Assembly: GCA_023415335.1 (NCBI GenBank)
Contig: JAEZLD010000085.1
Coordinates: 1-32,396 of the forward strand
Origin: Bacillota bacterium
GTDB lineage: Bacteria; Bacillota; Clostridia; Clostridiales; Caloramatoraceae
Direction of reading: 5' to 3'
Length of the DNA stretch: 32,396 bases
Shown here: one piece after another, positions 25,148 to 32,154 of the stretch
Layout: each line of letters opens with the position of its first letter
How positions within the stretch are numbered: position 1 is the stretch's first letter
Program-made: the position numbers and the translations under genes
Notes under the pieces: model-generated
Seen by the model: the letters and a program-made list of their open reading frames with translations, nothing else
Told to the model about the DNA's origin: nothing
The model's database searches: none

Positions 25148-26590
25148 CTAGTTTATAAAGTTCCAGGGGTTTTGAGATACTCCGTTTACTCTCACTTCAA
25201 AATGACAGTGTGGACCAGATGACCTTCCTGTTGAACCCATCAGGGCTATTGTCTCACCTTGTGAGACAGAAGCTCCCACACCTGCTATAAGCTTTGAATT
25301 GTGACCGTAAACAGTCTGTACACCATTTCCGTGATCTATTATTATGCAGTAACCTAGATTTCCATTCCAGCCAGAAAATACAACAGTGCCTGCTTTTGAG
25401 GCGACTACAGGTGTTCCGGTGGATGCAGCTAAATCTACTCCTGTATGAAACTCTCTTCCACGATACCCGTAATTTGAGGTAAGTATGCCAGGAGCAGGTC
25501 TTATAAAGCCTGAGGTTGATACAGTAGAGGAGCCTCTTGAGGCTGTAGAGTATACTACCTTGGTACCAACAGCTACTACCTGGTTTACTGCTTCCTTAAG
25601 CACAGTACTGTTTAATACCTCCTGGTTTGTAGTGAATCCATTAACTTGTGTGGTTTTGATTACAACCTGCTTCAGTCCGCTTTCTCCCTTGGTTAAGACT
25701 TTTGTTTGCCCTTTAATGAGATTACTGTCGTATTTTTTTGTAGTGTCATAAGGAATGGTCTCCTGGGACGTTATGTCTGCGACCGTTTCCACATTTACAT
25801 AAGGAACTATTGATGAAAGATATATTTCATCTCCTATGCGAATTCTATTAATGTCGAGCTCAGGATTGAGAGACTGTATATCGCTTACTGATATACCACT
25901 GCTCATGGCGATGTCCCAAATGGTATCTCCGCTTTGTATTACATATTTCTTTGGTGATGCTACACCTGCAACTATTTTGCCGATGGCAGAATCACAAGAT
26001 ACTATATTATTAGTGTATTCATAGACTTCATTTACTTCGATATTATCTTTGATTGTAACAGATATTACCTGTGAGGAGCTGTCACTTGGAGTGTAATATG
26101 CTAATATTCCCTGTATAACCTGATCTGCGGCAGCGCTGTCTGATACTACTGCAAGGCATGTTCCATTTACACATAGGGCAGCTGCTGGCTCCTTAAGGTC
26201 CAGTATTGATCTGGCCATGCTTTCTATAGACTTGCTGTTTATGTACTGCTTTTCATTGGCCAGGACTGAAGTATTGACCTTTGCCAGGCTTTCTGTCATG
26301 GCAGGTTCGTTAATATTCTCAAATACAACCTTGCGCTGAAGCCGTATTGCCCCAGCAACCTCCTGACCATCTGTTTGAACGATAGCATCTATGGCTGCAT
26401 TATATGTAGAAGACTCCTTAACATAGCCTACGGATTTTCCATTAATGAAAACCTCATATACCAGATGCTTATAGGATTGAACACATATGCACATGGCAGC
26501 TATTATAAGGGCAGAGAATATTGGGAATAATACCCCTATTTTGATGGTAGATTTTAATGGGATGGCATTTTTATTACCACCATTATCCAA
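25148..26590 (-). CDS. Membrane-anchored LysM-G5-M23 endopeptidase, paralogue 2
   Basis: 480 aa with the same architecture as its two neighbours: TM (about 15-38), YEVFINGKSVGYVKESSTY domain, LysM (YVIQSGDTIWDIAMSSGISVSD...IRIGDEIYLS), G5 (VNVETVADITSQETI...GTKV), a very short linker and M23 with FHTGVDLA, VYGHNS and GPHCHFEVRVNG. It is the most compact of the three. The start codon is TTG (26588-26590) behind AAGGAGGTGAT, essentially a perfect anti-Shine-Dalgarno match; no ATG or GTG is available near it. Independently transcribed. Confidence 0.92.
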   Translation of the reverse strand: MDNGGNKNAIPLKSTIKIGVLFPIFSALIIAAMCICVQSYKHLVYEVFINGKSVGYVKESSTYNAAIDAIVQTDGQEVAGAIRLQRKVVFENINEPAMTESLAKVNTSVLANEKQYINSKSIESMARSILDLKEPAAALCVNGTCLAVVSDSAAADQVIQGILAYYTPSDSSSQVISVTIKDNIEVNEVYEYTNNIVSCDSAIGKIVAGVASPKKYVIQSGDTIWDIAMSSGISVSDIQSLNPELDINRIRIGDEIYLSSIVPYVNVETVADITSQETIPYDTTKKYDSNLIKGQTKVLTKGESGLKQVVIKTTQVNGFTTNQEVLNSTVLKEAVNQVVAVGTKVVYSTASRGSSTVSTSGFIRPAPGILTSNYGYRGREFHTGVDLAASTGTPVVASKAGTVVFSGWNGNLGYCIIIDHGNGVQTVYGHNSKLIAGVGASVSQGETIALMGSTGRSSGPHCHFEVRVNGVSQNPWNFIN

Positions 26591-26611
26591 AATATCACCT
26601 CCTTGACAATT

Positions 26612-26640
26612 ATTTTACTGCCAAAAAATAGTTTTTGCAA
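26612..26640 (-). promoter_or_regulatory. Promoter of M23 paralogue 2
   Basis: On the minus strand TTGCAA (26635-26640), 17-bp spacer, TAAAAT (26612-26617), with the TTG start 22 bases after the -10. Confidence 0.75.
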
Positions 26641-26684
26641 CCGTATTATTTTTCAGGATTGTATAGGAATATGCTGTTTTATAA

Positions 26685-26729
26685 CAAAAAAGCATGCCAA
26701 GGCCTGTTCCAAAGCCTCAGCATGCTTTT
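26685..26729 (-). terminator. Terminator of M23 paralogue 3
   Basis: AAAAGCATGC / GCATGCTTTT outer arms with an inner GAGGC / GCCT pairing, then TTTTTTG on the minus strand. Confidence 0.85.
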
Positions 26730-26772
26730 GCTTTTCTAGTATTCCCTTTGCGGCCTTAAGACTGGTTTTGTT

Positions 26773-28542
26773 CTATCTGATATAGTTCCAGGGATTCTGA
26801 TGTGCACCGTTTACCCTGACCTCAAAGTGGCAGTGGGGGCCAGTTGAATTTCCGGTGCTTCCCATGAGTGCAATAGTTTGTCCCTGAGTAACGTAGGTGC
26901 CTACGTTGACCTTATTACTGGAATTGTGTGCATACAGTGTTGAAACCCCATTTCCATGGTCTATTATTACGCAATAGCCATAGTTACCCTTCCAGCCTGA
27001 GAAGGTTACAGTTCCAGCCTTGGAAGCAACTATTTTTGTTCCTGTAGCAGCGGCTAGGTCTATTCCTGTATGGAAACCGCGGGAACGGTATCCATAGTTA
27101 GAGGTGAGAATCCCTGCACAAGGCCTTATAAAGCCTTTGGAGGAAACGCTGCTGCCTGAGGAGGAAGAAGATGAGGATGATGAGGATGAGGATGATGTAC
27201 CTGTAGACGGCTTGGGTACTTTTACAACCTTTGTGCCCACAGCCACTATTTTATCTACAGCGGCTTTTATTGTGGTAGTTGATATAATATCCTCTGAGGT
27301 AGTTATGCCGTTTACCATGGTAACTGCTGTTACTATTTCCTCAGTTCCATTTTCTCCTTCCTGAGTAAGCTTTGTTTTGCCCTTGAGAAGGGTTTTATCA
27401 GAAACCTCCTTTGTGTTATAAGGAACGGGTTCCTGTGTGGTTACCCTTGCCTGAACCTCAACATGTATATATGGATCTGTGAGAGGAAGTGTTATTTCGT
27501 CCCCTATATTTATTTTATCCATATTCATATCAGGGTTTGCAGCCTGGATAGCATTTGCTGAAATGCTATTCGTCATAGCAAGGTCCCAAATGGTATCTCC
27601 CTGCTCTATTGTATAAACCTGGGGATTGTCTGAACCGGTTATTATTTTTTTTGCGGCAGCTTCTATGGATAGTATATTTTCATCCGCCTCATATACATCG
27701 GCTGTAGTTACTTCCTCTGGAATGGTTACGGATACTATTTCATAGTTTTCATTTACATTAGTATAATATTCCTTAACCTGAGCTATTGTAGCTTCAAAGT
27801 CCTCTTTGGTCGCTACCGCTACAACTTGGACACCATCTATGACTACAGCAATTGCAGGCTGTTTTAAGCTAAGCATTTCTCTTGCCCGATTCTCAATTAT
27901 GGTGCTGCAAATGTATAGTTTTTCTTCAGACCCGCTGTCTTCTAATGCTTCTTCGGGTGTCTCAGACATCTCGTAAGACGTATGACCTTCTTCCGAATGG
28001 CTTGAGGATTCCTGCTCATTTACATTGTGCTCTTCTGAATCATCAGGAGCTTGGGCTGATGCGGATTCTTGTGTAGTATCATCCATCTTAGCCACCTCAT
28101 CTGAAGCACTTTCATGGGCATCTGATGTGGTGGCAAGTACTGATGCAACAGCTTGTCCAGCTGAATAGCTGGAGCTTTCACTTTCAACAGCATTACCTGC
28201 CCTGTAATTTGCATAGGTTTTGGCAGATGCATTCATGTTGTTTAGATGACTTAAATCCTCTTTAATTTCTGATAAGGCTACTGTTTTTCTCGTGGATATT
28301 TTCTCAGCTACTTCTAAGCCATCTGTTTCTGTAATTGAGCCTAGTGCGGATTCATATTCATCATAGTTTTGCACGTATCCTATAGATACGCCATCAATAT
28401 AAACCTCATATATCAGGTTATTAAACACATATACTCCCATAGCAAAAATCAATATGAAGGTGGAACAAAGGCCGATAGAAAGAGCTTTTCTTTTTGCTAA
28501 TACGTTTAGAAAAAGGGAAAATACTTTTTTCAAATTTGCCAA
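26773..28542 (-). CDS. Membrane-anchored LysM-G5-M23 endopeptidase, paralogue 3
   Basis: 589 aa, the largest of the three. Same order: TM (about 20-42), YEVYIDGVSIGYVQNYDEY domain, second conserved block around AIAVVIDGVQVVAV, LysM (YTIEQGDTIWDLAMTNSISAN...INIGDEITLP), G5, linker and M23 (FHTGIDLA, LYAHNS, GPHCHFEVRVNG). Two additions set it apart: an acidic Ser/Glu/Asp/Ala-rich insert of roughly 100 residues before the second block (about 27905-28235) and a run of 13 Ser in the linker before M23 (about 27155-27195). The upstream frame to 28590 contains the ribosome-binding site, so TTG 28542, 7 bp after AAGGAGG, is the likely start. Confidence 0.92.
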   Translation of the reverse strand: MANLKKVFSLFLNVLAKRKALSIGLCSTFILIFAMGVYVFNNLIYEVYIDGVSIGYVQNYDEYESALGSITETDGLEVAEKISTRKTVALSEIKEDLSHLNNMNASAKTYANYRAGNAVESESSSYSAGQAVASVLATTSDAHESASDEVAKMDDTTQESASAQAPDDSEEHNVNEQESSSHSEEGHTSYEMSETPEEALEDSGSEEKLYICSTIIENRAREMLSLKQPAIAVVIDGVQVVAVATKEDFEATIAQVKEYYTNVNENYEIVSVTIPEEVTTADVYEADENILSIEAAAKKIITGSDNPQVYTIEQGDTIWDLAMTNSISANAIQAANPDMNMDKINIGDEITLPLTDPYIHVEVQARVTTQEPVPYNTKEVSDKTLLKGKTKLTQEGENGTEEIVTAVTMVNGITTSEDIISTTTIKAAVDKIVAVGTKVVKVPKPSTGTSSSSSSSSSSSSSGSSVSSKGFIRPCAGILTSNYGYRSRGFHTGIDLAAATGTKIVASKAGTVTFSGWKGNYGYCVIIDHGNGVSTLYAHNSSNKVNVGTYVTQGQTIALMGSTGNSTGPHCHFEVRVNGAHQNPWNYIR

Positions 28543-28568
28543 TACATCGCCTCCTTTTTTACTATAGC

Positions 28569-28597
28569 ATTCTAACACAATTATGGACAAAATTCAA
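28569..28597 (-). promoter_or_regulatory. Promoter of M23 paralogue 3
   Basis: On the minus strand TTGAAT (28592-28597), 17-bp spacer, TAGAAT (28569-28574), with the TTG start 27 bases after the -10. A dyad ACATGAA-T-TTCATGT (28626-28640) lies just upstream. Confidence 0.7.
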
Positions 28598-28785
28598 ATT
28601 ATAACAATATAAAAATTTAATATTTACATGAATTTCATGTGTTTAGATAATATGGATATGGTATATGCAATATTTGGGGGGGATTATATGTCTGTACTTG
28701 ATAAAAGGATATAAATTATTTATATTTATAATATGAAATGCAAAAAATGATATAAATATAGGTGTTAGAAGGTAAGGTGAATGCC

Positions 28786-29388
28786 ATGAAGGTGTTACTG
28801 GTGGCAGATGAGGAATCCTCTTATATATGGGACTACTTTGATTCTGAAAGGTTTAAGGATGTTGAGCTGGTTATATCCTGTGGAGATTTGAGGGGGGAGT
28901 ATCTTTCCTATTTGGTAACTGTGCTTAATGTGCCTGTAATGTATGTACATGGAAACCATGACCAAGGCTATGACAATCAGCCACCAGGAGGCTGTGACAG
29001 TATTGATGGGATGCTGGTTACATATAAAGGCATAAGAATACTTGGGCTGGGAGGAAGCATGAAATATAAAAATGCATCTCATCAGTACACAGAAAAGGAC
29101 ATGGAGAGAAGAATAAAAAAGCTTAAGCCCAAGCTTTTTCTCAGCAAGGGCTTTGATATACTTGTTACTCATGCAGCAGCCTATGGCATTGGAGACGGAA
29201 AGGATCTGTGCCATACGGGCTTTAAATGCTTTAACAAGCTTTTGGACACATATAATCCTAAATATTATTTCCATGGACACCAGCATTTAAACTATAACAG
29301 GGGCGAAAGGTTAATACAATATAAGGACACTACTATAATAAACTGCTATGGCTATTATATAATAGATATAAATCAGGACTCCTGGTAA
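28786..29388 (+). CDS. Calcineurin-like metallophosphoesterase
   Basis: 200-aa cytosolic phosphoesterase. Four of the five metal-binding blocks are canonical: CGDL, HGNHD, VTHAAA and HGHQH. The first block, usually DxH, reads VADEESSYIW, with Glu where the metal-binding His is expected, so metal site 1 is altered. Substrate unknown. The in-frame GTG at 28762 is an alternative, but the conserved fold starts at MKVLLVAD and a GGTGA site precedes ATG 28786. It converges on, and overlaps by 16 bp, the 3' end of the ParB-BMP fusion gene; such overlaps make antisense interference possible (inference). Confidence 0.85.
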   Translation: MKVLLVADEESSYIWDYFDSERFKDVELVISCGDLRGEYLSYLVTVLNVPVMYVHGNHDQGYDNQPPGGCDSIDGMLVTYKGIRILGLGGSMKYKNASHQYTEKDMERRIKKLKPKLFLSKGFDILVTHAAAYGIGDGKDLCHTGFKCFNKLLDTYNPKYYFHGHQHLNYNRGERLIQYKDTTIINCYGYYIIDINQDSW

Positions 29389-31289
29389 GGCTCTGCCGAA
29401 ATGCTCTCAGCAAGCCAGTCCATAGATAGAATCTGCTGAGAGGAGAGAATTTGACCCTCCTCTACATGCAGGTTGTTTTTATTGTCATATAAAGGTCCTG
29501 CAAACGGGTCAAAGTCGCTATTCATTATTGCCCTTTTCATTAGCTCAACCAATCTCTGGGTTTCATAAGGTAGTTTGCTTTTAGAATAATATATGTCAAG
29601 AACTCCAGAGGTTATTCCCCACCAGAAGCTTACCAGCTTTTGAGTGAGAAACATATCGCCTACGGCTTTAATAGTTCCATTAAGTACATTTCGCAGTATT
29701 TTTTCATAAAAGGCCCCCCATTTCCATACAGGAGCTGCAAGATAAGCCTCAGGCTTCTTTTCAAGGGAAGATATGCTGCAGAGCATAGAATATACGCCGT
29801 ATTCCATGGTAACGTTCCTTGGGATTGTAAGCACAAGATTCGATATTATATCAGCACCTTCTGCAATAAGCTTTTCTGTAGCTCCGAGAAATTTATCATG
29901 GCTGTTCCACTCCCTGGTCCAAACTACCCTTACTTGAGAGTATGGATTTACAAGCCTGGCACCTATGGCAAAGCTGTTTATGCAGCTTATTACCTCGGGA
30001 GTGGGGGAGGTGGCAGAGTAGCCTATAATGTTGTTTTTGGTCATGGAGCCTGCAATAATCCCGGTAAGAAATCTAGGCTCATAGGTCCTTCCATAATAAT
30101 TGGATACATGAGCGTTTGCAATGCTTTCGGAGCAGTTGAAGAATTTTACCTCGGGATGCTCAAGGGCACAGCGCAGAGTGGCATTCCTAAATACAGGGCT
30201 TGTAGTAAATACAATATCATTTCCTTCCTCTGCCAGTTTTTTTATGGTTTCATATGAGGAGTCACCCTCGGGCACTCCCTCTACATAGGTAGTGGAAACC
30301 AGGCTTCCTAAAGCCTCCTGTGCCTGCTTTCTTCCTATCTCATGAGCATAGGTCCACCCTGAGGTTTCAATTGTTCTGGCGTATACAAAGGCTGCTCTTA
30401 GCTGCTTCTGGGGTTTAATAAAGGAGGTTATGGCGGAAAATATTCCTTGAGAGGCTTCAGTAGGAGTAGTCTGTATATCTATTGCATCGTCCCTCTTAAA
30501 ATACCTGAGCTCCTTAATCAGTCCCCGTATAGGAACTGATATTTCCTCCTCATTTAAGCTGTCAGGAATACCGCAGAGCTTTGCATATTCAAGGAAGGCG
30601 TCTCCTGTGGTAATAGGAAGGCTTCCTCCTTCGTTTTTCAGATAAACATCTCTGAATACATTGTAAACAAAGGCCTCAAATTCCAAAAACCTATTATCCA
30701 TATGCAGATCTTTTGGCTTATAGCTGTCAAGCAGGCTTAAAAGCTCCCTGAAGCTTCTTCTTCTGGAGAACCATATGGAATAAAGCCCTGTAACCTTGTT
30801 GAAGAGCAAAAACTCATAATATAGCTGGTTTGTGTGGTCTGATGGGTCTCTTCTTGGTATAAGTCTTGTAATTGTTGCATTTATAGAGTAGGCATTGAGG
30901 TATTTAAGCACACTTACCCTTTTGTTTCCCTCCACTATATAGAACCAGTTTAAATATTCATAAACCTGAACCGGGTCAGTTATGCCGTCTTCAACCTGAT
31001 GGTTATATACCGACATCCACTTAGTAGCAAATTCAGAACCCTCTGGGTATACAGGCATAAAATTGGAACTAAAGGAAACTGCCCTGAAGTGGGAGTTGGT
31101 ACCAATTATTTTTTTAAGTGGAATTTCAAAGGTTCCAAGCTCAACCTGGGCAACGACTTCTATGTTTTTAAGCATATCTTCAAGAGCAGGCAGGTAACCT
31201 GTTTCACCACGGCCTGTACTAATATGGTACTCCTTAAGACCTGCTTTTCTTGCCAGGGAATAGGCATTTAATGAATCTGAGTGCGGCAT
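29373..31289 (-). CDS. ParB-like domain fused to BMP/PnrA-type binding domain, no signal peptide
   Basis: 638 aa. The C-terminal half (about 295-600) has the fold signature of basic-membrane-protein (BMP, PnrA/Med) nucleoside-binding proteins: AAFVYAR, SGWTYAHEIGRKQA, NDIVFTTSP, FFNCSES and YGRTYEPRFLTGIIAG. BMP proteins are normally exported lipoproteins; this one has no signal peptide or lipobox. The N-terminal half contains a ParB/sulfiredoxin-like pattern: EIPLKKIIG (55-63), then WFYIVEGNKRVSVLKYLNAY (115-134), where GNKR sits like the GxRR motif. No transporter genes adjoin. It may be a cytosolic nucleoside or purine sensor (inference). Start ATG 31289 has AAGGAGGTG. Confidence 0.82.
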   Translation of the reverse strand: MPHSDSLNAYSLARKAGLKEYHISTGRGETGYLPALEDMLKNIEVVAQVELGTFEIPLKKIIGTNSHFRAVSFSSNFMPVYPEGSEFATKWMSVYNHQVEDGITDPVQVYEYLNWFYIVEGNKRVSVLKYLNAYSINATITRLIPRRDPSDHTNQLYYEFLLFNKVTGLYSIWFSRRRSFRELLSLLDSYKPKDLHMDNRFLEFEAFVYNVFRDVYLKNEGGSLPITTGDAFLEYAKLCGIPDSLNEEEISVPIRGLIKELRYFKRDDAIDIQTTPTEASQGIFSAITSFIKPQKQLRAAFVYARTIETSGWTYAHEIGRKQAQEALGSLVSTTYVEGVPEGDSSYETIKKLAEEGNDIVFTTSPVFRNATLRCALEHPEVKFFNCSESIANAHVSNYYGRTYEPRFLTGIIAGSMTKNNIIGYSATSPTPEVISCINSFAIGARLVNPYSQVRVVWTREWNSHDKFLGATEKLIAEGADIISNLVLTIPRNVTMEYGVYSMLCSISSLEKKPEAYLAAPVWKWGAFYEKILRNVLNGTIKAVGDMFLTQKLVSFWWGITSGVLDIYYSKSKLPYETQRLVELMKRAIMNSDFDPFAGPLYDNKNNLHVEEGQILSSQQILSMDWLAESISAEPYQES

Positions 31290-31315
31290 AATGACACCTC
31301 CTTTGTTTTATTTGT

Positions 31316-31324
31316 ATTATAACA
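31316..31324 (-). promoter_or_regulatory. Extended -10 promoter of the ParB-BMP gene
   Basis: TGTTATAAT on the minus strand with no clear -35; start codon about 27 bp downstream. Confidence 0.55.
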
Positions 31325-31407
31325 TACAGTGCCAATCTATGGTATTAAGCCGTTAATAATATCCTGGAGACTTATTGCAAATAATAGTGTAAGGAGGGAT
31401 ATTAAAC

Positions 31408-31575
31408 ATGAGTGAAAAAAACTATAAGCAGAAGCATATGAATACGCCTATTGAAAAGCACGAAGCTGCACCCATAGATAATGTAGAGGAAATAAAGCCT
31501 GTTTCAAAGGTAACTGAGCCCTCTGATGAAGCCGTTGAATATGCAAAGGGATGGGTGGATATGAACGAGAAATAG
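31408..31575 (+). CDS. DUF3787-type small spore-associated protein
   Basis: 55 aa, missing from simple long-frame scans. AAGGAGGG lies 9 bp before the ATG. The sequence MSEKNYKQKHMNTPIEKHEA, then PVSKVTEPSDEAVEYAKGWVDMNEK, matches my memory of DUF3787 (CDIF630_02480-like) proteins, which are found in clostridial spores: the N-terminal PIEKH, the central KPVSKV and the C-terminal A(K)xWVDxN are its marks. Hydrophilic, no signal peptide. Divergent from the ParB-BMP gene; followed by a GC hairpin. Role on the spore is known only at the level of localisation in relatives. Confidence 0.8.
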   Translation: MSEKNYKQKHMNTPIEKHEAAPIDNVEEIKPVSKVTEPSDEAVEYAKGWVDMNEK

Positions 31576-31608
31576 AAAGTACTTCGTATGGGAAAGGTAA
31601 TACCAATG

Positions 31609-31628
31609 GGCGGGCACAGAGTCCCGCC
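31609..31628 (+). terminator. GC-rich hairpin after the DUF3787 gene
   Basis: GGCGGG / CCCGCC stem with an 8-base loop, 33 bp past the stop, without a T run. Probable terminator or message-stabilising stem. Confidence 0.5.
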
Positions 31629-31726
31629 TCTACAATGTACCGAATGAAAGATTTACTGCTCTGACATAGTTGTTGGGAGGCTTTAAGCATACTTTTAACA
31701 AAAAACTGTATATTTATAAAAACTGC

Positions 31727-31754
31727 TTTACATTTTATGTAGGAATGATATAAT
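31727..31754 (+). promoter_or_regulatory. Strong sigma-A promoter with no ORF downstream
   Basis: TTTACA (31727-31732), 16-bp spacer, TATAAT (31749-31754). The transcript would start near 31761 and meets no reading frame. Confidence 0.75.
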
Positions 31755-31760
31755 ATATTT

Positions 31761-31895
31761 AGTGGGACACATATAATCCGTAGGGACAAAATAAGTCCCT
31801 AAACAATATAAAGCAATGCAGGATGTTGCCTGACATGGTTATGGGGATACAAGGTGCTGATGGACAGATCGTTTGGTTCATCAGCACCTTTGCTT
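31761..31895 (+). ncRNA. Candidate small non-coding RNA
   Basis: A consensus-like promoter drives about 130 nt that hold no ORF and end in a 12-bp perfect stem (31851-31862 with 31879-31890), extendable by three pairs and followed by TGCTT. Inside are two more local hairpins: AGGGAC / GTCCCT (about 31783-31801) and CAGG / CCTG within GCAATGCAGGATGTTGCCTG. The 5' part CACATATAATCC resembles a purine-riboswitch start, but the other conserved elements are absent. No Rfam family recognised. Confidence 0.5.
31851..31890 (+). terminator. Terminator-like stem at the sRNA 3' end
   Basis: AAGGTGCTGATG / CATCAGCACCTT perfect 12-bp arms. A moderate T content follows on the plus strand (TTTGCTT); the minus side has none. 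Confidence 0.65.
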
Positions 31896-31919
31896 AATCC
31901 GCTCGAATCATCCTATAGC

Positions 31920-32108
31920 CTACTCCAACATGGGTTTGGATATATGGAGGTAATGAGGAATTTTCCCAGATCTGAGCCTTTCCATAAACTCCTTAGGCTC
32001 AATGTCAATAAGCTCTATCTGACCTGTCCTTTCAGAAAATTTATCAGTAATTCTTTCGTGTACAGTAATCCCGGTAATAGCAGCTGCAAGCATAATTATC
32101 ATAGTCAT
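31920..32108 (-). CDS. Small membrane-anchored protein, unknown
   Basis: 62 aa from ATG 32108. The N-terminus MTMIIMLAAAITGITV is hydrophobic and is followed by a charged cytosolic-type tail (VHERITDKFSERTGQIELID, then EPKEFMERLRSGKIPHYLH). The frame continues upstream without a stop and reads LSQGFAIF before the ATG, which would complete a TM of normal length; the only spaced ribosome-binding site (CAAGG) fits an ATT codon (32114) rather than the ATG. The start is therefore uncertain. It lies 46 bp after the PFOR gene on the same strand and could be co-transcribed. Family not recognised. Confidence 0.45.
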   Translation of the reverse strand: MTMIIMLAAAITGITVHERITDKFSERTGQIELIDIEPKEFMERLRSGKIPHYLHISKPMLE

Positions 32109-32154
32109 AAAAATGGCAAAACCTTGAGATAGATTATAAAGAAAGTATAAAGAT

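Noticed and set aside
27150..27200. GAGGATGAT-like simple repeat as a phase-variable tract
   Set aside because: It encodes the Ser linker in frame with irregular units (GAG, GAT, GAA mixed), so slippage-prone repeats are not evident.
28688..28714. Eight-codon ORF (MSVLDKRI) behind a G-rich stretch
   Set aside because: Too short to support; could be chance in an AT-rich leader region.
29640..30257. 205-codon frame on the plus strand opposite the ParB-BMP gene
   Set aside because: It is fully antisense to a well-supported coding region with recognisable domains, has no ribosome-binding site, and the translation resembles no family.
31765..31850. Purine-riboswitch-like start (CACATATAATCC) upstream of no gene
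   Set aside because: The J2/3 TTTCTACC and J3/1 ACTATGT elements and a closing P1 are missing, and no purine gene follows.
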